A stretch of DNA of 7,775 nt from Dehalococcoidales bacterium (lineage in GTDB: Bacteria > Chloroflexota > Dehalococcoidia > Dehalococcoidales > UBA2162): contig JAUSGV010000006.1 of assembly GCA_030648675.1 (NCBI GenBank), positions 1 to 7,775 of the forward strand. Reading direction: 5' to 3'. Positions 1 through 4,397 of this stretch are shown piece after piece; positions within the stretch are counted from its first letter, which is position 1, and each line of letters begins with the position of its first letter. Made by a program: the position numbers and the translations under genes. The notes under the pieces were generated by a model that did not search any database, was not told where the DNA came from, and worked only from the letters and a program-made list of their open reading frames with translations.

Positions 1-201
1 CCAGCATTTGTTGCGTCCGTAACTCCCGACCTCGTAGCTAAAGGCTTCGATGCGGGCAAGATAGTCCGCGAGGTTGCCAAAATCGCCGGTGGCGGTGGCG
101 GCGGTAAACCCAATCTTGCTCAGGGAAGCGGGAAAGATAAATCTCAGCTCGATGCCGCCCTGCAGCTTGTTTCGAAAATTATTCAAGCCAGTTCCAAATA
201 A
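1..201 (+). CDS. alaS: Alanyl-tRNA synthetase, C-terminal end (partial, 5' end outside window)
   Basis: The first 66 codons of the window are open in frame 1 and end in TAA at 199-201. The peptide carries the glycine-rich segment IAGGGGGGKPNLAQGSGKD followed by LDAALQLVSKII. This is the hallmark of the DHHA1 domain at the C-terminus of bacterial AlaRS, which helps the enzyme bind tRNA-Ala and form dimers. AlaRS attaches alanine to tRNA-Ala in the cytoplasm; the catalytic and editing domains lie upstream of the window. ruvX follows on the same strand after 168 bases, an alaS-ruvX adjacency seen in many bacteria. The identification rests on the short tail only, but the GGGGGGKP...AQGSGKD pattern is very distinctive. 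Confidence 0.93.
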   Translation, partial: PAFVASVTPDLVAKGFDAGKIVREVAKIAGGGGGGKPNLAQGSGKDKSQLDAALQLVSKIIQASSK

Positions 202-224
202 GCGTTGACTACGAGCAAGCATTT

Positions 225-259
225 CCTCGCCCCTTGCGGGAGAGGATTAAGATGAGGGG
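225..259. repeat. Short dispersed intergenic repeat with imperfect hairpin (alaS-ruvX spacer)
   Basis: The 35-base block starts CCTCGCCCCTTGCGGGAGAGG and ends GATGAGGGG. CCTC (225-228) can pair with GAGG (242-245) and CCC (231-233) with GGG (238-240) around a TTGC loop. The text resembles a short repeat that I recall recurring in the intergenic regions of many bacterial genomes. Only one copy is in this window, so the repeat status rests on that recollection. It does not look like a terminator because no T-run follows. Confidence 0.5.
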
Positions 260-320
260 AACTGATTTCACCTTTGTTACCCAATCCAGCGCTGGCGTTC
301 TTCAGTTTAGTTTTTGTCTC

Positions 321-368
321 TTGTATCTTGGTTATTTTTTGGTTATTGTATCTTGGTTATTGGTTATT
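321..368 (+). repeat. TTGGTTATT short direct-repeat cluster immediately before ruvX
   Basis: TTGGTTATT occurs four times, at 328-336, 339-347, 353-361 and 360-368, the last two overlapping by two bases. The longer unit TTGTATCTTGGTTATT is present exactly twice, at 321-336 and 346-361 (period 25). The tract is T-rich and ends one base before the ruvX ATG. It is read through by an in-frame upstream TTG at 274 and would encode a hydrophobic, Tyr/Leu/Trp-rich leader, which I regard as an artefact of the repeat rather than protein. Confidence 0.75.
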
Positions 369-369
369 T

Positions 370-816
370 ATGAAACGTATTCTTTCTCTCGATATCGGCG
401 ATAGGCGTATCGGCGTGGCCATGAGCGATACGCTAGGCATTTTGGCTACGCCGTTAACGATTCTCGACCGTAAAAAAGACGAACTAGATGTTGCGTCGAT
501 AATCGATCTCGTGAACAAACACGACGCAGGGCAGATCCTTGCCGGCCTGCCCCGCTCCTTGAGCGGCGGTATCGGTCAGCAGGCCGAAAAAGTCCTGGAG
601 TTCGTCGAAAAACTAAAGCAGCAAACGAACGTGCCCATCGAATTGCGCGACGAACGTTTCACCACGCTCGATGCACAGCGTCTGATGCGTGAGGCGGGAA
701 CTAAAAATAAAAGATCAAATATAAAAAATAAAAAAGAGAAAATGCATGACGACGCGGCTGCGGCGGCGGTTCTATTGCAGGGATACCTCGACGAAAAAGC
801 TCTCGAGCGGCAGTGA
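370..816 (+). CDS. ruvX: Putative pre-16S rRNA nuclease / Holliday junction resolvase-like protein RuvX (YqgF family)
   Basis: The 148-residue product matches the usual size of the YqgF/RuvX family, an RNase H-like fold involved in trimming the 16S rRNA 5' end. The N-terminal strand has KRILSLDIGDRRIGVA with the family's catalytic Asp at residue 8. ILAGLPRSLSG follows at about 56-66, DERFTT with the second acidic residue E95 at 94-99, and D128 before the alanine-rich helix AAAAAVLLQGYL. I chose ATG 370 because it puts the DIGDRRIGVA strand right at the N-terminus; the in-frame TTG at 274 would add 32 hydrophobic residues encoded by a repeat. No Shine-Dalgarno sequence is visible. Residues 111-126 (TKNKRSNIKNKKEKMH) are encoded by an A-rich tract and are a few residues longer than the equivalent loop in E. 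coli YqgF. tgt lies 56 bases downstream. Confidence 0.92.
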   Translation: MKRILSLDIGDRRIGVAMSDTLGILATPLTILDRKKDELDVASIIDLVNKHDAGQILAGLPRSLSGGIGQQAEKVLEFVEKLKQQTNVPIELRDERFTTLDAQRLMREAGTKNKRSNIKNKKEKMHDDAAAAAVLLQGYLDEKALERQ

Positions 817-856
817 CCAAAGATAAAACTTAATACAAAAAAGTAAAAATAAAAAA

Positions 857-862
857 TATACT
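857..862 (+). promoter_or_regulatory. Possible -10 element close to the tgt start (near-leaderless)
   Basis: TATACT at 857-862 matches the -10 consensus at 5 of 6 positions and ends ten bases before the tgt ATG. A transcript started there would have a leader of only a few bases, which would fit the absence of a Shine-Dalgarno sequence. The -35 region (TACAAA at 834-839) is poor, and the whole spacer is A/T-rich, so a chance match is quite possible. Read-through from ruvX is the alternative. Confidence 0.25.
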
Positions 863-872
863 CGAAAAACAC

Positions 873-2039
873 ATGACTCCTTTGTTCCGTCTCGTCAAAA
901 CTGAAGACCGAGCCCGATTGGGCGAATTGACCACGTCTCACGGGACGGTGCCGACTCCTGTCTTTATGCCGGTCGCTACTCAGGGTACGGTCAAGGCACT
1001 TACGCCTGACGACGTGCGGGAAATCGGGTTCGGAATGGTGCTCTCCAACACCTACCACCTTTACCTTCGCCCCGGTATCCCGCTGATCGAGAAAATGGGC
1101 GGCCTGCATAAATTTATGGGTTGGGACGGAGGCATCGTCACCGACAGTGGCGGCTACCAGGTCTTCAGCCTAGCGACCCTGCGGAACGTAAATGACGACG
1201 GCGTTACCTTCCGTTCGCATATCGACGGCTCCGAGCACTTGATTACCCCGGAACTGGCTGTGCAGTACCAGGAGAAGCTCGGTTCGGACATCGCTATGGT
1301 CCTTGACGAGTGTCCCCCGTCCGATGCCTTCGCCGAAAAGGTCGCGGCCGCGGTGGCCCGGACTAATCTCTGGGCGGAGCGGTGCCTTTACGCACATCAT
1401 CGCCATGGACAATCGCTCTTCGCTATTGTGCAGGGCGGGGTTTTCGCGGAATTGCGTCAGCAGTCCGCCGAGTATTTAGTTGGCCTCGATTTCCCCGGCT
1501 ATGCCCTCGGCGGCTTGAGCCTGGGCGAGCCTAAAAAGGTAATGAATTCGATCGTCGGCTCGACGACCATCTGGCTGCCGGAAAACAAGCCGCGGTACCT
1601 GATGGGGGTAGGTTCCCCCGAAGATATTCTCGAGGGAGTATCCGGCGGTATCGACATGTTCGACTCCGCTTTACCGACGCGTGTCGCCCGGAACGGTGCC
1701 CTTTTTACGCCGGAAGGCCGCGTCGATATCGGTAACGCTGTCTACCGGGAAAGGGAATGGCCGGTCGACCCGGGGTGCGGCTGTTATGCCTGCCGAACCT
1801 TCTCTGCGGCGTATTTGAACCACCTTTTTAACAGCCGGGAACTGCTTTTCTACCGTTTGGCCACCATGCATAATTTGACCTTCCTCGCCCACCTCATGGA
1901 AAAGGTACGAGGGGCTATTGCCGAAGGTAAATTCTCATTGTTCAAACACGAATTTCTCGCTCGCTACAAACCCACTAACGAAGACGTCCGCCTCGAACAA
2001 AAGATCAAATGGCGCAAAGCCACCGATATCTCCCGCTAG
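873..2039 (+). CDS. tgt: tRNA-guanine transglycosylase (queuine tRNA-ribosyltransferase)
   Basis: Tgt exchanges guanine 34 in the anticodon of tRNA-Asp, -Asn, -His and -Tyr for preQ1, the entry step of queuosine into tRNA. The 388-residue protein is full length for bacterial Tgt. Visible motifs are TDSGGYQVFSL with the general acid/base D91, FAIVQGG at 183-189, YALGGLSLGE at 210-219 for base recognition, GGIDMFDSALPTR with the nucleophile D264, and the zinc site C302, C304, C307 and H333. These positions coincide with E. coli numbering, so no insertion or deletion has disturbed the core. All catalytic and metal ligands are intact. ATG 873 is the natural start; it has no clear Shine-Dalgarno sequence. 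It lies downstream of ruvX on the same strand, either in one transcript or from a weak local promoter. Confidence 0.97.
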   Translation: MTPLFRLVKTEDRARLGELTTSHGTVPTPVFMPVATQGTVKALTPDDVREIGFGMVLSNTYHLYLRPGIPLIEKMGGLHKFMGWDGGIVTDSGGYQVFSLATLRNVNDDGVTFRSHIDGSEHLITPELAVQYQEKLGSDIAMVLDECPPSDAFAEKVAAAVARTNLWAERCLYAHHRHGQSLFAIVQGGVFAELRQQSAEYLVGLDFPGYALGGLSLGEPKKVMNSIVGSTTIWLPENKPRYLMGVGSPEDILEGVSGGIDMFDSALPTRVARNGALFTPEGRVDIGNAVYREREWPVDPGCGCYACRTFSAAYLNHLFNSRELLFYRLATMHNLTFLAHLMEKVRGAIAEGKFSLFKHEFLARYKPTNEDVRLEQKIKWRKATDISR

Positions 2040-2057
2040 GCCCCCGCGTAACACTCA

Positions 2058-2086
2058 TTGACTTTCGCCAACAGCAATCGTAAAGT
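2058..2086 (+). promoter_or_regulatory. Candidate sigma70-type promoter for the MFS gene
   Basis: TTGACT at 2058-2063 (5 of 6 to the -35 consensus) and TAAAGT at 2081-2086 (4 of 6 to the -10) are separated by exactly 17 bases. The expected transcription start is near 2093, about 55 bases before ATG 2148. This reading also explains why an in-frame TTG at 2058 need not be a start codon. The -10 is imperfect, so confidence is moderate. Confidence 0.4.
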
Positions 2087-2147
2087 TAACCGCTTCCACG
2101 GGTGCCGGGCGCTGCATAACGCAACCCTGGAATGCGGAATTAGTTCT

Positions 2148-3368
2148 ATGTTTAGAAGACTGCACGCTTTAATAACTAACGCTTTGGTTACCGTGCCCCG
2201 ATTGGGGAGGAACGTAATCATTTTGAGCGTGTGTCAGGCGATTGGATTTTCCGGGGCGCCGCTGGCTCTTCTGCTCGGTGGGATTGTCGGTTCGCAGATG
2301 GCACCTTCACCCGTATGGGCGACATTACCAATCGCCGCCAGCGTAATCGGTGTCGCTATTACTACTATACCCGCTGCCCTCCTGATGAAACGGATTGGAC
2401 GAAAGCGCGGGTTTATCCTGGCGGCTATCGGTGCTTCAGTAGCCGCTTTGGGGGCCGCGTTGGCAATTATAGTACATAGCTTCTTTTTGTTCTGCCTGGC
2501 ACTACTGCTTATGGGCGGGAATAGTGCTTTCATCCTGCAATACCGGTTTGCCGCTGCCGAAAGTGTAGAAAGTTCTTACACCGGAAGGGCGGTTTCGTTT
2601 GTACTAATCGGAGGGATACTGGCTGGATTTCTGGGGCCCGAAATCGGCAGGAGTGCCAAGGATTGGATTACGTCCGGCGTTTATTCGGGGTCTTTCGTTG
2701 CCATGGCGATTCTCTATGCTATCTCGACGCTCTGCCTGTTATTTCTCAAGAATATAGTCCCGAAGGAGAACGTCGTCATGAGTACCGAGCGCCCGCTGCG
2801 GGTAGTTATGGCGCAGCGAAGCTACCTGGTTGCAGTCTTGTCCAGCACTGTCGCCTTCGGCGTAATGGGCTTCATCATGTCGGCTACACCATTGAGTATG
2901 CACGTGATGGACCATTTTAGTTTAGAAGATACGGCGTTGGTCATACAGGGTCATATCATTGCCATGTATCTGCCTTCGCTCTTTACCGGTTTTCTCCTTG
3001 AGCGGCTGGGACTGAAGTTGTTACAAGTGCTTGGCGTGGTTATAATGTTTACCGGTGTCACCATCGCCGTTTCAGGTCACAACTTTTTCAACTATTTGGT
3101 GGCACTTATTTCAATAGGGATCGGGTGGAATTTCCTTTTTGTTGCCGGAACGGTAATGCTAACCCGTAGCTACTACCCAAGTGAACGCTTCAAGGCTCAG
3201 GGGGCCAATGATTTCGTTGTTTCTACTCTCCAGGCGCTGGCAATTCTGTTAACCGGAACAGTCCTCTATAAGGCAAACTGGGAATTAGTGAACCTCCTGA
3301 GTCTTCCGTTCTTGGTTCTAGCCTTGATCATGGTACTAACTATCCGATTACAGGTATTAAAACCCTAG
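2148..3368 (+). CDS. Major facilitator superfamily (MFS) transporter, substrate unknown
   Basis: From ATG 2148 the product is 406 residues, the usual MFS size, with about twelve hydrophobic segments (roughly 23-48, 57-79, 88-110, 111-130, 150-170, 180-200, 226-246, 265-285, 290-309, 314-336, 355-375 and 380-400). The loop between TM2 and TM3 has LLMKRIGRKRGF, a recognisable MFS motif A. GPEIGR at 163-168 follows TM5, and a polar loop at about 201-225 divides the two six-helix halves. It should sit in the inner membrane as a proton-coupled permease or efflux pump; nothing in the sequence fixes the substrate. The open frame extends upstream to a TTG at 2058, but those 30 residues are polar and overlap a promoter-like sequence. 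The TAG stop lies in the left terminal repeat of a MITE-like element, so the C-terminus has probably been altered by that insertion. Confidence 0.85.
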   Translation: MFRRLHALITNALVTVPRLGRNVIILSVCQAIGFSGAPLALLLGGIVGSQMAPSPVWATLPIAASVIGVAITTIPAALLMKRIGRKRGFILAAIGASVAALGAALAIIVHSFFLFCLALLLMGGNSAFILQYRFAAAESVESSYTGRAVSFVLIGGILAGFLGPEIGRSAKDWITSGVYSGSFVAMAILYAISTLCLLFLKNIVPKENVVMSTERPLRVVMAQRSYLVAVLSSTVAFGVMGFIMSATPLSMHVMDHFSLEDTALVIQGHIIAMYLPSLFTGFLLERLGLKLLQVLGVVIMFTGVTIAVSGHNFFNYLVALISIGIGWNFLFVAGTVMLTRSYYPSERFKAQGANDFVVSTLQALAILLTGTVLYKANWELVNLLSLPFLVLALIMVLTIRLQVLKP

Positions 3369-3520
3369 TGTAGTGTCTTACAAAAGGGTTTACAGATGAG
3401 GATAACAAGTGACAACTCAAAATCCCCCTTAGTCCCCCTTTTCCAAAGGGGGGAGAGTCCTTCCTCCTCTTTCGAGGGAAGCAGACAGCTATGTAAATAT
3501 ATTTACGAGACACTACACTA
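3366..3520. mobile_element. MITE-like non-autonomous element with 29-bp imperfect terminal inverted repeats
   Basis: The left end (3366-3394) begins TAGTGTAGTGTCT. The reverse complement of the right end (3492-3520) begins with the same 13 bases and ends TTTACA like the left, giving 22 of 29 matches. The element is 155 bp with no coding capacity, as expected for a MITE mobilised by a transposase elsewhere. The ends abut TA, or CTAG if one more base is counted each side (3365-3368 and 3518-3521). That is compatible with a TA-targeting family such as IS630/Tc1-mariner, but a palindromic CTAG cannot be told apart from part of the inverted repeat. The right arm contains a perfect 14-bp palindrome (3493-3506). 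A second repeat sits inside at 3418-3454. The left end overlaps the MFS stop codon. Confidence 0.7.
3418..3454. repeat. Dispersed C-rich/G-rich hairpin repeat nested in the MITE-like element
   Basis: The block reads CAAAATCCCCCTTAGTCCCC, then CTTTTCCAAAGGGGGGA. CCCCCTTT (3434-3441) pairs with AAAGGGGG (3445-3452) around a 3-base TCC loop. The pattern 'AATCCCCCTTAGTCCCCCTTT...AAAGGGGGA' resembles a short repeat that I recall from intergenic regions of unrelated bacteria. It lies between the two inverted-repeat arms of the surrounding element. Confidence 0.55.
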
Positions 3521-3765
3521 GAGATGAAGGGAAAAACAAATAAAACTGAATGATTAATTACCTCCGATAATGGGTAAAGCGATGATCGTCCCGTATGAAA
3601 TCGGGACGGATTTCGGATTTATTTTATTAAGGTATGCAAAGGGGCGAAGCTCCTTGCCGGAGTAATTGCCGGTTGTCGATAGCAGGTTGACTGGGCAGGC
3701 GATTATCGTATTCACGCTGTCTTAAAGGCGATTACGAAATCACTCGAAGTGCTCGGGATAGTCTT
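3521..3765. other. Non-coding stretch between the MITE-like element and cutA
   Basis: I see no credible gene here. It contains a cutA-like fragment (3561-3587, listed separately) and an inverted repeat, CGTCCCG at 3587-3593 with CGGGACG at 3602-3608 around an 8-base loop. A small hairpin follows, AAGGGGC (3639-3645) with GCTCCTT (3649-3655). Neither hairpin is followed by a convincing T-run in either direction, so I do not call terminators. Confidence 0.5.
3549..3590 (-). pseudogene. Fragment similar to the 3' part of cutA (second, degraded copy)
   Basis: Bases 3561-3587 match 3809-3835 inside cutA at 25 of 27 positions on the same strand. Read on the - strand the fragment gives TIIALPIIGGN followed at once by TAA (3549-3551). 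The corresponding stretch of cutA gives EIIALPIIGGN and then continues. Upstream the similarity ends at an inverted repeat. The most likely explanation is a remnant of a duplicated or divergent cutA copy. It is far too short to be a gene. Confidence 0.5.
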
Positions 3766-4101
3766 CTATCGAGTTTCCGTCTCTATCCACTCTAAATAAT
3801 CCGGGTTTCCCCCGATAATGGGTAACGCGATGATCTCGGGCACCTCATAGCAGTGGATGGCTTTTACCAGCTAGATCACATCGTGGAGCAGCGATTTCTT
3901 GCTCTTGATAAGGAGGAGCGTTTCCCGCGCCGAATCAACCTTCCTGTCCCACCAGAAGAAGGAACTGACCCCGGAAATGATATTGACGCAGGCTGCTTTG
4001 CGTTCGGCCAGCAGTTTGTCCGCGATGCGATGGGCTTCTTCTCCGCTGCTAGCGGTGACCAAAACGAGGATTGGCGATGCGTCTGTCTTGTCGGCCGACA
4101 T
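3766..4101 (-). pseudogene. cutA: CutA1-family divalent-cation tolerance protein, interrupted by an in-frame TAG
   Basis: From ATG 4101 the frame gives ASPILVLVTASSGEEAHRIA, then an AERKAACVNIISGVSSFFWW block and RETLLLIKSKKSLLHDVI, before hitting TAG at 3871-3873. Beyond that codon the same frame continues for 34 residues as LVKAIHCYEVPEIIALPII, GGNPDYLEWIETETR and a TAG stop at 3766-3768. The two parts together make 111 codons, the normal length of CutA1, a small trimeric protein linked to copper tolerance. The second part holds the family's conserved HxYEVPEI segment. A single base change (GAG or AAG to TAG) explains the break. Without readthrough the 76-residue product would lack the last third, so I call it a pseudogene. 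The open frame extends upstream to 4239, but that part is translated dispersed repeat, and M47 of that frame (4101) is the sensible start. Confidence 0.85.
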
Positions 4102-4111
4102 ATCGCCAATC

Positions 4112-4141
4112 AGTATGACATAATGCTCGGGTTTAAGGCAA
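4112..4141 (-). promoter_or_regulatory. Possible promoter for cutA
   Basis: On the - strand, TTGCCT (4136-4141) and CATACT (4112-4117) lie 18 bases apart, each 4 of 6 to consensus. A start here would give a leader of only a few bases before ATG 4101, where no clear Shine-Dalgarno sequence is present. Both boxes are weak. Confidence 0.22.
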
Positions 4142-4146
4142 TCCTT

Positions 4147-4170
4147 GGGACTGGGGATTAGGGATTGGGG
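4147..4170 (+). other. Canonical G-quadruplex motif upstream of cutA
   Basis: Four G-runs (4147-4149, 4153-4156, 4161-4163, 4167-4170) are separated by loops ACT, ATTA and ATT, which satisfies the G3+N1-7 rule. It consists of near-tandem GGGATTA/GGGGATT units. It lies on the + strand, which is the template strand for cutA, about 46 bases upstream of its start. Confidence 0.55.
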
Positions 4171-4180
4171 ATCGGAGACG

Positions 4181-4206
4181 CTGGATTCCGGATCAAGTCC
4201 GGAATG
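4181..4206. repeat. Dispersed palindromic repeat (GGATTCCGGATCAAGTCCGG type)
   Basis: ATTCCGGA (4185-4192) and TCCGGAAT (4198-4205) form a perfect 8-bp stem around TCAAG. The reverse complement, read in one frame, encodes the string CHSGLDPES, which turns up as a spurious N-terminal extension of bacterial ORFs that start inside this repeat. I recognise the sequence as a repeat common in intergenic DNA of many bacteria; only one copy is in this window. Confidence 0.65.
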
Positions 4207-4239
4207 GCAGCGCTGCGAAAAGATGGGTGACGATTTCAC

Positions 4240-4300
4240 AAGGCGAGGCCTTGCTCCCCTCGGCTACGCTCGGGGTAACAGCAATGACCTCGCCTTTTTA
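4240..4300 (+). terminator. Terminator-like hairpin built from a dispersed repeat
   Basis: AAGGCGAGG (4240-4248) pairs perfectly with CCTCGCCTT (4288-4296), and the right arm runs into a five-base T tract (4295-4299). The 39-base loop holds CCCC (4256-4259) and GGGG (4272-4275), which can form an inner stem. The loop text (CCCCTCGGCTACGCTCGGGG) resembles another dispersed intergenic repeat. The long loop is atypical for a rho-independent terminator. It would stop + strand transcription just before the aspS promoter and so insulate aspS from upstream read-through. Confidence 0.4.
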
Positions 4301-4309
4301 CATGTGGTG

Positions 4310-4341
4310 AGGCGGCTGAGCCTGTTGAAGTATGCCTGCCC
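4310..4341. repeat. Dispersed repeat related to the CTGAGCCTGTCGAAG family
   Basis: GGCTGAGCCTGTTGAAG at about 4314-4330 differs by one base (T for C) from the very common intergenic repeat core TGAGCCTGTCGAAG as I recall it. The segment also supplies the -35 box of the aspS promoter. Only one copy is in the window. Confidence 0.5.
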
Positions 4342-4353
4342 TTAGGCTATAAT
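4325..4353 (+). promoter_or_regulatory. Sigma70-type promoter of aspS (aspS-tig-clpP)
   Basis: TTGAAG at 4325-4330 (4 of 6) and a perfect TATAAT at 4348-4353 are separated by 17 bases. The predicted transcript start near 4360 leaves a leader of about 38 bases to the TTG start at 4398, with a Shine-Dalgarno sequence in the right place. This is the strongest promoter candidate in the window. Confidence 0.7.
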
Positions 4354-4384
4354 CAAACAATTGGTCAATTTCAGACTAAACCGC

Positions 4385-4388
4385 GGAG
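4385..4388 (+). promoter_or_regulatory. Ribosome binding site fixing the TTG start of aspS
   Basis: GGAG lies nine bases before TTG 4398. No in-frame ATG is available before the conserved N-terminal fold begins, so the site supports the non-ATG start. Confidence 0.65.
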
Positions 4389-4397
4389 ACTCTAGCA

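Noticed and set aside
274..369. N-terminal membrane-anchor extension of RuvX from TTG 274
   Set aside because: The hydrophobic residues are encoded by T-rich direct repeats, and RuvX proteins begin right at the DIGxxRIGVA strand, which matches ATG 370.
576..1109. 177-residue open frame on the - strand across ruvX and tgt
   Set aside because: It lies antisense to two well-identified genes, has a low-complexity Phe/Ser-rich translation from the A-rich tract, and shows no recognisable domain.
3366..3520. CRISPR array or toxin-antitoxin locus in the repeat region
   Set aside because: There are no regularly spaced direct repeats with spacers and no small paired ORFs; the structure is a single inverted-repeat element.
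3587..3608. Rho-independent terminator at the CGTCCCG/CGGGACG hairpin
   Set aside because: The 7-bp stem is followed by GATTTCGG rather than an immediate T-run, and no gene ends just upstream on the + strand.
3853..4161. 102-residue open frame on the + strand antisense to cutA
   Set aside because: The opposite strand encodes clear CutA1 sequence in both halves, so this frame is a shadow.
4102..4239. 46-residue N-terminal extension of CutA
   Set aside because: It is the translation of dispersed repeats (CHSGLDPES string) and the G-run tract, and CutA1 proteins start close to the SPILVLVTA strand.
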